NCBI GenBank assembly: GCA_958298945.1
Contig: OY282605.1
Span: 705,811 to 769,810, forward strand
Direction: 5' to 3'
Length of the DNA stretch: 64,000 nucleotides
Source of the DNA: Atherix ibis
Lineage: Eukaryota > Arthropoda > Insecta > Diptera > Athericidae
In this document: positions 32,911-46,699 of the stretch, in pieces
How positions within the stretch are numbered: the first letter of the stretch is position 1
How the letters are laid out: the number at the start of each line of letters is the position of its first letter
Notes under the pieces: model-generated
What the model saw: the letters and a program-made list of their open reading frames with translations, nothing else
What the model was told of the DNA's origin: nothing
Databases searched by the model: none
Position numbers and translations under genes: made by a program

Positions 32911-34390
32911 CTGGTTGCCTAAATGAACTTAGTCCATTTAGCGCCAACTAATATGCACCATTCTGTATTTGTTTATAGAAAACTTTATTGTCTTTAGCTT
33001 ATTTTTCTTTAGTCTGCATATTTTCATTTAATAAAATTATATCTCTACGACATAAACTAGTAAAGTCTCCATTTTTCTAAAGACCTATAAGCATCCCAGA
33101 AATTCTGGTAATATTTTAGAAAAGCTTCTATTAAAAAGGGTCTTTTCATTCCTAGATAATGAAAAAAAATATTCCTGATCACCAATTTGTCTTCTTCAGT
33201 CCAGAAATGTATATCATTTCGTTGTTGTTTGTATTGTATCTTCTCTCAAGAGGAAAGGGTAATAATTATTAGATATTTTCGATATCATTTGTAAGTCGCA
33301 GTTACCACAAAATCTTCCGAAATCCTATAAGGCAGTATTCTTAGTCCCATTTTATATAATATTTATACCAATAACATTTCCATTTAATTCTAAGGTTATC
33401 ATTGCCTCTATACAATTCCTGAAATAGGTTCCAATAATTTTTAGATCAGTTCTGGTAGCCTAAATGAACTTAGTCCATTTAGCGCCAACTAATGTGAACT
33501 ATTCCGTATTGATCAATAGAAAACTTAAGTTCTTTTTAGCTTATTTTCCTTTAGTCCTATAAATTTTCAATTAATAAAATGATTCCTGTATTAAATAAAC
33601 CAGTGAAATCTCTATCTTCCTAAAGACCTATAAAGCATCCTAGAAATTCTGATTAACATTTTAGAAAAGCTTCTATTAAAAAGGGTCTTCCTATTTCTGG
33701 ATAATGAAAAAAATATTCCTAATCACCAAGTTCTTTATATTGCATCCTCTCTTGAAAGGAAAGAGTAATGATTAGGAGTATTATTAGATATTTCGGACTG
33801 TCTTGTTATAAATTAATATCAGTCTCTCAACATCGGTTACCACAGAATCCTCAAAAATATATCCTATTTTAGCTGCAATCATACAAGGCAGTATTCTTAG
33901 TCCCATTCTATATAATATTTATACCAATAACATTCACATCTAATTTTAAGGTTATCATTGCCTCCATACAAATGCTAAAATAGGTTCCAATAATTTTTAT
34001 ATTATTATATTTTAGAAAAGCTTCTATTAAAACGGGTCTTTCCATTCTTAGATAATAAAAAAATATTCCTGATCATCAATTTGTCTTCTGCTCTGGATTG
34101 TCTCCATACAAATCCTGAAATATGTTCTAATATTTTATAATTCCATATCCACAATCTTCAATGTTGATTTACAAGATCGAGAGTAAAGGTAATGAACAGA
34201 AAAGTGCTCACATAAGTCCATAATATGCTAAAGTGAATTACTTAGGACTCCTCTAGCAGAAGACCTTAACCTGAAGCGCACATACTCGACTAAAAAGAAG
34301 GACTTATGCAATTGCATTTCTAAAATACTTGCTATCAAAAATCTAATTAAGAAATATAATTTGTAAATACAAAAATATTTACATTTATGA
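32911..34390 (+). mobile_element. Jockey-type relic with tandemly duplicated RT core
   Basis: Two units with a 541-bp offset (starts 32911 and 33452) plus a shortened third (about 34009-34135). Each carries plus-strand RT blocks: LEKLLLKRVF, NIPDHQFV or IPNHQ (QFGFR block), IASSLERKE, LLDISDCL (motif A region), PILAAIIQGSILSPILYNIY then TNN (motif B, clearest in unit 2 at about 33870-33940), and KVIIAS before the lost YADD box. After the repeats, 34180-34350 continues with the thumb: LIYKIESKGNEQKSAHISP, AKVNYLGL, EDLNLKRTYSTKKKDLCNCI. The wording matches the jockey-type fragments at 10-12 kb (IASSLERKE, NEQKS, YLGL). Multiple stops and frameshifts are present. Confidence 0.82.
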
Positions 34391-34394
34391 ATTT

Positions 34395-37300
34395 GAACAG
34401 TAACTTTATAAATTTGAAAATATCCGTTAAATTTACAAGTGGATTAATTATGCCAAAAGTTTTAGAATTTTTAATAATTTGAATAGATAATTTTCCTTTT
34501 TTCTTTTTAGTTCAAAAATTGTCTGGGTGCAATAATTTATAATTAAAAGTAAATAAAGTTTTACTGAGTATTAGCAGGCACGTCCAACCGAAACGATAAT
34601 GCAGTTCGCTGAAAAGAAAAAACTTTCAACGTGATAAAATGGCGGCAGCTTGTGCATATCAACTGCAATACTGCCAATGCCCCCTGAAAAAATTATGTAC
34701 CCAAAAGTTTTTATTTTAAATTTACGATTGGAATTAATATAATGAAATTATTCTTTTAAATAAAAATGATATTCTATAGAAATAATATAATCGTTGTTAA
34801 GGTAACACCTGCGATGAACATTTTTGCAAAAGACGCTGCCAAGACCAGCGTCAAAAAACACGTCCGCCTTCTGTACGCACGTCGAAATTAGTTCCGTGCG
34901 CTAGTCGGTGTTGCAGGCACTTTTCGTTCCAGTACCTTCTCTGATAATTCCACGCTACATTATATATTTTTACCTAAATAATAAATATTTTTAATTTGAG
35001 AATTGTTTTAATGTGGTAAAGAGTATTAATTTAATTACCTCATGTGGTAAAGAGTAATAATTTAATTAGATTTTGCTAGTTTATTTTTGCCTAACTAATA
35101 ATTTTGAATATGAGAAAAAATTTACAAAGCCAACAAAAAAAAAATGGTTTGGTTTTTTTTGTAGTACTTGTGCGAGAAATTTAAGTTGAAATAGTTAATT
35201 TTTAACAAAAGGATACAGTTGTGTAGTTATTTTCATAAATTGTGTACGAATTGAGTTTCAGTGGCATCCATTTCAAAAGGACCAGTGATTTACCACTAAT
35301 TTAACAATTCCACATTTATGATAATGCAGTTTTTGTCTAAAAAAAAAAACGAAAACAATGTACTCCATTTCAATGCAATAGTGGATTTTTTTCGTAAAAT
35401 TCTTTGTAAAACTTTTAAAGGGAATTTAGTTGGATAGAAAATTAACAAGTAAAAAATTTCAAATTATTAAGGTCGACAAGAGAACAGGAGTTGTTTTCGT
35501 TACAAAATGTTCATGTATGTTGATGCCTCCTACTCAGGCTTGAGGCGTTCGTATAGAATATCCTCAAAACTAGTGTTTTGTTATAATCTGTCTAATTTGT
35601 TTTTTTTTTTTAGGCAACTATTCAAAGAAGAGGTCTTTGCTACTATTGCTTCCATTTTGCCCTCGAAGTACACATGTACGTAAATATTTGTGACTTTACT
35701 TCGTTGTTGACGTCAAAAGAGGAGCGCCCCCATTGTTCATTAGTCGAAACTAGTGTGACTATGTCGAGGTGGTGACTGTGCATGCACCGGATTACGGGGG
35801 CGAATTCTCCGAATCGGTATTCAACTTTTTAGTCTTTAACAACTGACAAAAATACTAAACAGGTCGTGACCTGATGTGGGAAATTAACAGAATGCGCTGC
35901 AAATACAGAACACAGGCCAGAAACAATGAGAGAGAAAAATGCTGACGTGGCATGCGACTGGCATATTTGTCAGATTACCCGATGCCACCAGTGCATTGTA
36001 TAGTCGAGGATGCGATAAGATGAGCCATCAAGGACGTAGACCCGACTAGAGGATGACAAAAGTTGTGGAGTTATTCGGTTTCACTATGTGAAAGCTTCTC
36101 TGGCAGGTAATTCTAGATAAGAGACATCTAACTTCAGGTCTATGCACGTTAAGAGTGGGCACGTGTGCATCTGCATTTGTGTGCATGCCCATAAAATCAG
36201 CTTAAAACAAAGAAGAACTGTCGACGACGGATACACAGCATCGTTTGCTTTGCTTTAATTAAGGCAATAGTAGGGATGTATGTTACGATCCACGATAACC
36301 TCGAAACGGATACATTTCCGGAAATCTCCTATGATTGGCTAAGCTAACACAGGAAAGCGCTTCTCAATTAAACGGTCCATTCTCTGCTATTATTTTAACT
36401 TATCACAAAAGCTCCTCTTTTTATGTACTGATACAATACAACCATGCCCTCTCATAGTTCATAATCTAATTGCATTCTTTATTGTTGTTTTTTTTTCTTC
36501 TATCGTGACTAATCCTACTAAAGGGAAGATAGCATAAACAATGTGAAGGGGGGTACGGGGGGTGTATTAATTAATTTTTACAAATCCTTCGTACAAGTTT
36601 AATTAAATTGCCGTTGAAAAAATTTCAGGTAGAATTTATGCTTTCTTCGAAGAAAATTTTCCGATAATTAATTTCTTTTAAGCAAATTTGGAAAAATGGA
36701 TTAGAATTTTAATGGTTTTTTATAAAAACCTTGATTAATTAATTTATAATATATGCAAATTCGGAAGTTATTTGCTGGCGCCCAAATTTCTGTTTTCCCA
36801 GAGAATCGAAATGGAATTCTTCACATACGCTGGATCATTAATATTTTAATATCAACCGAATTCGAGGAAGTAATTTGGAAAGTTTGCAGAAATATTTTGA
36901 AGCTTATGCAACATTGGAATTCGATATCGTAGACTGCACTGCTAAGGTTTAAGGGGTGTGATGGGCGGGGGGAGGGGTGTAATAAGCTCCGAGTAAATTC
37001 CTCCATTTGGTGACAAGTCGATGCAGTATTCGGTTGGATGGATGTGCAAGTATGGCAAAAGCAGTTGAGGAATTCTTCTAGTTGGAAAATTCTCCTATTA
37101 TCAAGGAAATGATAGAACAAAGTAGGTCAAGTATAAACAATAATACGACATTTGATATGTTTGGAATAGGATGTTGTGGGGGAATTGGAAGCATACTCAG
37201 ATGACTTCATCTTAACACAGGAACTGATAGCAACTACCTCGCACATGCCATCATCCATTGTACACATACATCACGCGTTCAACTGGCCTCATGAATGTGG

Positions 37301-38980
37301 CGCTTAGGGCAGACGTAATTTTCTGCATTTTAATTCCAGTCAGGACGAGATTTTTTTTCGGCTTATCGCTCATTCGAAGAAGAGCATCCTTGTATACGCA
37401 TAAACGACTGTACGACTGACTGACTATTTTGAATCGCAGAGGAGTGGGCAGACGGCATGTGTTTATGATGAATCGGCAACGTAAGCAAATAGGAAATGGT
37501 TGTGATTTTTATTCGAAAAATAAGGCGTCAAATGCAAAATGCGGAAAACTTGAAAGGGGAGATGACGGCGAGCAAGATGGAGAAACAATAAATTTCCCAC
37601 CTTCGTACATGCACCGTATACTAATGGAGTTCGAAGTAACCGCACGAACGAATGAACGTCTTTTGCCAGTAGTTCCGTTTTCAATACTATATGTCGTGAT
37701 GGGAGGGGACTGATAAGAGAAAATTTTAGTCGAAGATACGCATTTGCACGCATCCGGTATGGTGGCAATTGTAGGCAGTACCCGCCGAATTCGCTCTGAT
37801 GACGATGGCAAGTTGCGAATTCCGAAGATCCTTCAGAAATTGCTTCGCTGTGTCCTTCACCAGTACTGCTGGTGGTATTCTGTTCCGGTTTAGCTTTTGC
37901 TTGGTTCAGCATAAACGATGGTAGACGGTAGAAGATGAAAAATTCTTGGCTTCCGTTCGGGACCTGTGAACCAAGAAATCGCTTCGATACGAACAGAAAA
38001 AAGCATATGCCAGCTCAAAAATGTGTGTCATTGACAGATTGCTTCATTATTCATTCTGCCAGATGGATTCTGATGCCCTCTCAATGAATTTGCGGTTCAT
38101 TTGGCGAAAATTTCAGATCGCTTCCGGAATGATTCATCGACCGAATATCTTCTTATGACAGAATTTTGATTATTTTATTGATTAAATTTAGAATTGTTCG
38201 TTTTTCTTTACCGCCAGTCTTCAAGGAGCAACAACAACGTCTTATCCGAGGCGGTGAAACATTTCCAGGATATCAGTATCACTCTGTCAGATGCAGAAAA
38301 AGGGATTTGAATACTCACCTTTGTGGCAGAACGTTTTATTGAATAAAATTTGTACCAAAGTTAACTAATCAGAATTTGCGGCAAAAGAGAAAAGCACGAT
38401 TTACTTAAATTACTTTAGAGTAGTTCGGAGATGAGTTCTTTAACAGATAATTAATGAGAAGCTGTAAGAACTACGACTGAACACCTTTGAAATAGCCTGT
38501 AAAAGGATGTACAAAGGAAACCCACTGAAATACGAACCGCTCCTGCAGAAGTTCTAGTCAAATTTTGGAGAGATTGAAGTTGTCTCTTGGATTTTCTTCT
38601 CGTTACTCGTGAAATCTTTCAGGAATTTCCATTGCCTGCAGGTGTCGACAGTTTCGTTAGTCGGTTAAGTTACTACGACGTTTCCCTAATGAAACCTTCT
38701 GAAGAAATTTCGATCAAATGAAAAGTAGACAAATCCGTTTTTGGTTTAGTTCACGATAGTAGACCCCTGCCCCCACTCCCCATACAAGTAGTTTTGTCAG
38801 CACCATCAATGCACAAATTAAACTTGCGTATTTCTTCATTTGGAGCAACTTTTGAAAAGTATTTACGTTTTTCAAACATTTTTCATCTTCTGAGGTATCT
38901 GCTTAAATAATTTTTTTATCTTTAGAAGCAATTTTGAAAATAAACAATCTGAAAATTTCACTGAAACGTCTTCTACTGAC
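34395..38980. other. Gene-free stretch, GC-balanced parts at 34.8 and 35.7-38.2 kb
   Basis: No gene is supported. A CpG-containing patch at about 34830-34940 and a long, less AT-rich region at 35700-38200 stand out from the surroundings. They could hold regulatory DNA or small exons. One minus-strand frame in it is listed separately. Confidence 0.4.
37463..37912 (-). other. Unidentified open frame, 149 codons
   Basis: The longest open frame in the 34-39 kb region, minus strand, running further open upstream to about 38030. The first third is polar and Ser/Glu-rich (KAKPEQNTTSSTGEGHSEAI) and is followed by SEFATCHRHQSEFGGYCLQ, superficially like the first two cysteines of an EGF-type domain, but no matching later cysteines follow in frame. 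No signal peptide or known domain was recognised. It could be part of an exon or chance in a balanced-composition region. Confidence 0.2.
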
Positions 38981-38984
38981 ACTC

Positions 38985-40520
38985 TTTAGTGCAGAGTTTT
39001 TTTAAATATTCTTTTTTAATAGAAACTTTTTTACCAAAAAAATGGTCAATTTTTGACTGAAATTTTTTTTTTATTGTCATTTTTTTTATTTTGATCAAAA
39101 CTTTTTTTACTGCAGAATTTTTTAGTGGAAATTTTTTATTGCAAAATTTTTTACTGAAAATGTTGACTGGATAATTTTATCCTTTCTTTTTTTAAAACAT
39201 TTTTACTGCAGAATTTTTTACTTAAACTTTTTAATTGCAATATTATTTACTGAAATTTTTTTTCCGGCAGAAATTATTTACTAAAAAATTGGTTACTGGA
39301 AAATTTTGTACTGGAAAATTTTTTATTGAAAGAGTTTTCACCTTTTTTTTAACTTTTTTTATTGCAGGATTTTTTACTATAAAATTTTTTACTGAAATAT
39401 TGTTTTCTCGGAAGAATTTTTATTAAATAATCTTTTCCTTTTTTTTTCAGTTAAAACTTTTTTTAACGTAAATTGTTTTACCGTAAAATTATTTGGACGA
39501 CCACTTTGTACAGGAAATTTCTTTGGTGAAACTTTTTTACTGCAGAATTTTTTACTAAAAATTTTTACTGAAACTTTTTTACTGAATAATTATTTACCAA
39601 AGAATTTTTTGCTGGAAAATTTTGTGTGGATAATTTTTTAGTAATAACTTTTTCAAAACTCTTTTTATTGCAGTATTTTTTACTGAAACTATTTTTACTG
39701 CAACACTTTTTAAGGAAATTTTTTTTTCGGCAGAATTTTTTACTAATTTTTTTTTTTACGAAATTTTTTACCGAAACTTTTTTGCTGAATAATTACTTAC
39801 CAAAGAATTTTTTGCTGTTATCTTTTTTTAAAACTCTTTTTACTGCGGGATTTTTTACTGGAAACTTTTTATTGCAAAATTTTTTACGAAAAATTTTTAT
39901 TGAATAATTTTTTTCTGTTTTTTTTATACTATTTTTACTGCAGAATTTTTTTACTGAAAACGTTGACTGGATAATTTTTTCCTTTCTTTTTTTTTAAAAC
40001 TTTTTAACTGCAACATTTTTGACTAAAATTTTTTTTCGGGCAGAATTTTTCACTTAATTCCGATTTTTTTCTCCGGCAGAATTTTTCATTGAATTTTTTT
40101 TTACTGCAAAATTTTTCACTGAAACTTTTTTACTGAATAATTTTTTACTAAAAAATTTTTTGCTGGAAAATTTTGTACTTGACAATTTTTTATTGGAAGT
40201 GTTTTTACTAAAGAATTTTACTGAGGAGTATTTCTCTTAAAATTTTTTTAACTGAAATTTGTTTTATTTTTCTGAATTTTTTTTTTTGCTTAAAAATTTT
40301 CCACTGATACTTTTTTACTGCATTATTTTTTACTCAAAACTTTTTACTGCAAATGTTTTTGCTGAAAATTTATTGTATTTTCCAAAGAAATTTCTGCTAG
40401 AACATTTTTTACTGGAAAATTTGTTACTGATAATTTTTTTACTGCGAAATTTTTTACTGCCACTGTTTTTCCAAAAAAAATTTAGTGACAATTTTGTTCT
40501 GGTAAATTTCAAATTTTTTT
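38985..40520 (+). repeat. 1.5-kb T-rich minisatellite, TTTACTGAAAATTTT unit
   Basis: More than 80 highly variable units of about 12-16 bp, built on TTTTTTACTGAAAA or TTTTTTACTGCAGAA. Variants include ACTGGAAAATTTT and CGGCAGAATTTTT. Phe/Leu-rich frames across it (up to 99 codons) are repeat artefacts. It is the reverse-strand version of the small array at 16615-16860. Confidence 0.92.
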
Positions 40521-40524
40521 TTGG

Positions 40525-43500
40525 AAATGCTTATAAAGCCGAGAAAGTTTTTTTCTGATATTTTTAAATTGATAATACGAGTGCAGAAGAAAATCACACA
40601 AAAAGTGTATGTGCTGCTATTCAGTCTGAGAATAACAATAATTTCTCAAATAATAATCGATGGTTCCATGCAATGTGATTAATGGTAAAGAAAAACACTT
40701 CGCAGATATTGAAAATAATTTTCGAAAAAAATAATCTTTTCTAGGTTCCCATAATATCTAAATTTGTTCTTGGTAATTCGGTATCATTTCGGAAATTTAG
40801 CATTTTTTTTTAAAGCAATATTCCCTTTTTTTGGTACATAACCGACTGTTGTTTATACAATATATTTATTATGAAAGTTTTGTTTGGTTCAAATTTGCGT
40901 ATTTTAATATTTTTGAATTATTCAAAAAAAAACAACTTAGAAACGACTTTAAGTCAGCCTGTCCCAAAACACAATACATCACGTCCTATCACTCATAAGA
41001 ATCTGTATTTGTGCTGCTAACCATTATACCGTAAAATCAGATTAATTGAAATGCTATTATTACCAAAAATACCTTCGTTCCATTCTATTGTGTAAAGCAT
41101 ATATGCGATAAGAAAAGCACAGAAGAAAAAGGCAAGGTTCGGTGATTTTGAAGAAATATCAAAAATTTCTAATAGAAAAGAAGGATTTCTTTGAAAAGCT
41201 GATTAAATCAATTCATCCGCAATTTGTATCTAGAAATGTAAAAGTAAGAACCCTTTTGTGCTCCTTTTTCATATCTTAAATATTTTTATAGGGAATTTGG
41301 AATGAATATGAATATTTAGTGAACGATGTGAATTTCACTTTTGACATGAAAACACTCCTGAAGATTTTCTGCCTTGAAATGTAAACCTAAAATTTCGGTA
41401 TTACAAATTAGAGCATTTTTCCAAATAGTTTTATTTCCTTTTCAATGTACTCTAAAAATTAATATTGTGCCATGATATCATTTTTATTTCTATTTTTTTT
41501 TGTTAATTTTGATATATGAAGATTTGATTGCTTTTTATTTGGTTATTTTTGTTTGTTTGTTTGGATTTCAGGGAAACTAAGAAAAAAAAAAGAAGCATAC
41601 AAAAATCATATGTAAGAAATAAAATTTAATAGGATTTAGCGTTTTTTTTTTCTACCACAGATAAAATAACTAACAGTCCTGCTTCAACTGTAGTTGTGGG
41701 AATTTTTATTTATTGAAAAATTATCATTTGTCGTAAATTTCTAAACTAATTCAACTTTTCCTACCAATTAAGTGGACGTTGCGCGATAAGAATGCTGTGC
41801 GTACAACTTTTAAAGTTTGAAGTGATTCTATTAGATGCAAAGTCTTCCCCCGCTCCCCCAAACCCCTCTTCCTGTGTCATTTACAACTGCTTAGGACTAG
41901 TTTACTGGTAACAGAGAAAGAGAGTGGTAACCATATCAGAAGATCTAGTATTCGAACGTATTCTCATAAAGTCTTGCAAATTTTTCACTGATTTATCACC
42001 AACGGAAATAGGGAAAATTGTCCGAAGGAAACTTGAGTTGCAGTCAGCAGAGCAGTTTTCTTCAATTGCAATAAAATTGGTTTCCTTGTGAGCAACATAA
42101 AAAAGACAAATTACTTCGAGTGGCGCCATTTGTTCATGTCACCAGCCCAACAACGATAGGACGAATACAGACTCCATGCCGCCATCTCCACCCCAACGAC
42201 ACATGATCAGCCAACTTGGCAATGGATGGACACGGCCGGTCATTTAGGTTCGTTCGAATAAAGTTTAAATTTCAACAAAAATTACTTTTGAAAGTTTTCG
42301 CACATTCATCTCCTCGATGATATTTTCGACTATGCTCAACTACTACTAAAAACTAATGTGCAGAGACATTAATTGATGTTGTTATCAGAAATTCGCTTAG
42401 TCTACGTCCAGAGTTAAGGACAACTTGTTGAAGGTCTCTACAGCCTTTCCAAAATCTTCTAATGCCCTCGAATGCTTCCAAAACTATCCAGTTGGCCAAC
42501 TTAAGTCATTTAGCTCAATGAAAGATTATTTCAGAGGTTTTCGTATCAACAACATTGTCTTTATATTATTCGTGTAAAATTAGTCTCTAAAAGTATTTAT
42601 TTTTGTTTGAAGAAAAAAAAACAACTTTTCCTCAATTTAAATTGTAGCTTTTCTGTTGAAAGAGCTCCTCCTCTGCAAATATTATATAAATTTAAGAACT
42701 GTAAAATATATTTTATTATATTCGTGTCATCGAAATAGAATATCGTCTAGACAGTTTTAATCCTTTTTGGTATATTAAGAAATACATTTTATCGTTATAC
42801 CCTTCGTATTTGTAGTTTATTTTTCACATCGTTTTTAAAATGTAATAAAAACTTTCAATTTAATTTAGATTGTTTTGGATATTAAATTTTACACACACAC
42901 ACACAAGAACTAATTTTACAAAATAATATAATATAATTTTTAAATGAAAATACATATAATAAGGAGCAAAGGTCAATTGGTAAATTTATTAAGGGAAAAA
43001 AAGGATTCATTATTATTAATTATATAAAAAAAACAAAACCAAAAAGAATTTTTATGTCGAAAAGAAGTCCATGAAATTTCCAATTTTCATCGTTAGAGTC
43101 GAGTCGGTGGTTGTGGTATGTGCTGAAATTCTTTACGAAGCAATAAGGCACGAAGCAATGTTTTTGCGATTGCATAAGCAATAGGGGCATAATTTATATG
43201 AGCTCCTGCACCGATTGTGGTTGTTGTCTAGAATTAATGCATTTCTCGCGTCTTGTTGACCGAAAAGAATCGAATTTTCATTGCATTCTTAAAAAAATAG
43301 GCGCTTGCCTGCTAGTTTCACAGGATTTCAATTCGATCCTTTCTTTTTAAGGAATTTTCAATAAAGTTTTTCCATCTTCAAATAAGTTCTTCTTGCAAAT
43401 GCTTCTTACAACAAACGCATAAACGTTTTACTACCTCGCATATATGCTTGCTTACATTTTATAACCTTTTCCGAATATTTTATTTTCCATATTCACTTTT

Positions 43501-46040
43501 ATTATGTAATTTCATGATAAAGTCATCAGCAACAAATAAAGAATAGAAATTTCCATTTCGATCTACCAGAGAATACACCAAAAATTCTACCGCAATCGTT
43601 TTTTTTTTCAAATAAAAAAAAATAGAAAATAATAAAAAAAATAAAGCTCACCTTTTTCTGGTTAGGAGATTGTACAATATTATCGTGGAAAATGAGAAAA
43701 CCAAAAATTATGGAAACTTCGGAATATTGCACGGGGTGTTGGATCATGTTCATAGCCCCCACCCCCATGCAAGCGTTAATTTATTAATGATAGAAAAGAA
43801 CAGAAGTTGAATGACATAGTCGTATTTATCTTTTCCGTTTTGTTTAAGTTTTCCTTTTTAAAATTCATAATAAACGAAAAAAATCTCATATCACAAACTG
43901 TATTTGTGTGCGTATGTGCGGCGGCTTGTTGATATAATATCTGAAATTTTAGAATTTCTAATTTCTCTCTGTCGATTTTTTCTCAAATAATCATCAAGGA
44001 TTCACCAACGCGCAATGTTCGATACAAGCACTTGCGTTCATCAAAGGAATCACATCTTCCATCGGATGCACACCCGGGGTAGGCCGACGAATTACGGGAT
44101 ACGACGAGGAGTCAACATGTGTACATACCCGTAAGTAGTCCTCCAAGCGTAGGCTAGGCTAGAATCGTTGATGAATAAATATAAATATTGCTGGGCTATC
44201 ATCATTTTAAATCACAACTTTGAGCATATTTCTGCAAGTATCTTTTTGGGATTGTTTTTTTCGTATGTGTTTTTCTATCAATATCGTCGTGGGAAATATG
44301 GAATGTTTCGAAGTCGGAAGAAAATATGATGCGACAAAGAAAAAAAAAAAGTGCCAATATAGTGAAGGAGGGGGAGGTGGTTTTGTGTAGATATTTTTGA
44401 TGTTTCGTCATGGGAAAATGCGGTATGTTATCTCTCGAGTCAATTGTACTGAATACCATGACTGCATTAATACACAACCAATAACCGAACGTAGCTTGAT
44501 TTATTTTTATATATGCATTTGTTATTAGGTGTGTGTGTGTGTGTGTGTGTAAAGATATGTATATCCGTAAGTATTTGGTTTTGTGGATGACAGACTGTAG
44601 AATATACCCTCGTAGTCGGGAATACTGTGTGAGGGTCGAGTTGAATACGTGATATGCTCTATGGTCTGACACTTATTCCGATACCTATCTGGATATGTAA
44701 ATGAGTATCTAATGTATTATAAATGAGATTTTAATACGGCCCCATTGCACTGCTTGTCGTCGGCCTCCTGGCTCACTTGTCGTTTGTGATTTTGATAGCA
44801 TTCGAGATTCGGCATTTCCGAACGTAAGGCTTGACAGGACGGTGCAGGGTGATGCTCGAGGTTGAAAAGGCTGGAGAGAATCATCGAATGGACTTGTCGG
44901 TGAGTCTTAGACAAGGGTCGGGTCGATGTTCAGGTGAAAATGCTGTCTGGTCGATATACTCGTGCTCATGAGCTGGATCCGCACACGCAAAAGTTCACCA
45001 TGAAGTGTATTCGGTTCGGTTATGCTGATGGGTCACACTATCTGAAGACATCCTTTAACCGATAGAATCTACCTATTCGTAGAGTGTTTTGGGTAATCGA
45101 AATTGAACCAGTCGATATAAACTGTCTGTCTTACCAATGTTGCCTCGCTTCTAATTAGCTTGCAAGCAAACATGTGTAAGCTTGTTAATTGAGTCATTCA
45201 TTACTGTGAATTTTGAATTATTACCAAGACGAGTTGAATAGTCTGGAGGGCACACTTGTACGATATGTGAGAAATGAGTTTCTGCTACTTCGGCTCATCT
45301 ATTCAAATTAAGTCTTCGTATCGATAGCACAATTGCACTACGTCCTTAAACACGTCAGTATTTACCTTCGATACTCTACCTGAATGGTAGCAGGAGAACA
45401 TTTTTATGTACACAATATCGGCAGTTGTACCAACATTCTCCCGCTTCTTGGCAATGACATATCAGATAGTACGAAGGATTCAGAAGTGTACAAATGGCTC
45501 AGCAAATGATCATCCGATATTACTCTTGTACTTAAACATAACTAATACATTCGTTCATATTTGCGAACACGTGTCCAATCAGATGTAAATACGAGTCGTT
45601 ACGAAGGATTCATGGATTGTCTGAAGCATGTTTCAATTAAAAGTTAACTTTTGTTTTGCTTTGTGTAATTTGTGACCGCTTACATAAACGTACGAGGAGA
45701 CTGTGGTTGTAGGAAAATTTCATCTTTGCCAATTAACAGTCTTGAGAGTGTTTATTTGGTTTGGAAACAAAAAAATAATAATAATAATGCAACTTGGATG
45801 GAATGTGACAGTAGCTTTAATCATATTAAAAGCGGTTTATTCCAAATACGTAAGAGAAAAGATTCTTTGCTTCAAATAATTGCAAGATTACACATTTTAA
45901 TTGTTCAATCACGGTCAGAGGAATCCGTATAAGTTTAAATACAGCGTGCGTTTTATGTTCCCGATCGAAGATTTTTTTTAATAACTTTTAATTATTCAAT
46001 TTTACAATTTATATTTAATTAATTAATTAAATGATCTTTA
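40525..46040. other. Gene-free stretch with dinucleotide runs
   Basis: No gene is supported. It holds a (CA) run at about 42890-42904 and a (GT)11 run at about 44529-44551. The 156-codon minus-strand frame at 44202-44672 runs through the latter (His-Thr repeat) and has no other recognisable feature. The 44.0-45.6 kb part is less AT-rich, but nothing could be identified in it. Confidence 0.45.
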
Positions 46041-46043
46041 ATA

Positions 46044-46690
46044 TTATGTATGGAATATGATGTCAGTCAAATGCTCGCAGCTGGGCGCGGCGCACAGGCG
46101 AGCTCTTTTAAGCACATTTTTCATAACCTTTTCGCAAACTTCTGGTGTTTTTTAAGTATTAAGATTATGGTTGGTTTGTTAGTGTACATCTTTTCCTTCA
46201 AGTATCCCCTATATGAACAAATCGGGATGGTTCAAATCAGGGAATCGTGAGGGCCAGTCGATATCACCACTTTTTGACATTATTCGGCCGGAAAAAAGTT
46301 CTCTCAAAATTAGCATCGTAGCACGAGATGTGTGTGATGTGGCATCATCTTGTTGCACCAACATGTTCTGTAGGCCTAATTGATGCAATTCGGGTTGAGG
46401 GAGGTTTTTCAACATATCCAGATAGTGGTTACCACTAATTGTTACAGCATTGCCTCCAGCGTATTCAAAGAAATATGGTCCAATGATGCCACCAGCCCAA
46501 ATACCTCACCATACAGTTACTCTACGAGGGTGTAGTGGTCCTTAGGATATCAGTTGAGGGCTTACAGTGCCCGAATAGCGGCTATTCTGTTATTAACAAA
46601 ACCAGCCAATTCGAAGTGTGCTTCGTCCCTTATAATGATTTTTTGACAAAAATGGTGATCTTCTTGGGTGTATAACTTAAAAATGCGGGA
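46044..46690 (-). mobile_element. Tc1-like transposase C-terminal half
   Basis: Minus-strand relic from about 46660 to a natural stop at 46044-46046. Blocks in order: IIRDEAHFELAGFVNNR (first catalytic Asp in DEAHF), GWWHHW/IGPYFFEYAGGNAV region, HYLDMLKNLPQPELHQLGLQ, NMLVQQDDATSHTSRATMLI (second Asp in QQDDAT), FSGRIMSKSGDIDWPSRFPD (third acidic region, NWPPR.CDLTP in relatives), GYLKEKMYTNKPTI, and finally APSCEHLTDIIFHT then stop. The last 15 residues match the end of the same family that normally reads 'GGHL.DIIFHT'. Several frameshifts; the N-terminal half is missing. Confidence 0.88.
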
Positions 46691-46699
46691 TTTTTGGCA

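Noticed and set aside
34830..34940. Second promoter in a CpG-containing patch
   Set aside because: No TATA box, and the TTAGTT initiator-like site lacks a well-placed downstream element; no gene follows it.
37790..37840. EGF-like ligand domain, which would be an attractive rhomboid substrate
   Set aside because: Only two cysteines, with a spacing of ten residues, and no in-frame continuation of the six-cysteine pattern; no splice donor was seen where an intron would be needed.
39235..40558. Phe/Leu-rich open frames on the plus strand and the lysine/serine-rich minus frame
   Set aside because: They are translations of the T-rich minisatellite and carry no independent coding signal.
44202..44672. 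156-codon minus-strand open frame
   Set aside because: Contains the translation of the (GT) microsatellite and no recognisable domain; probably chance.
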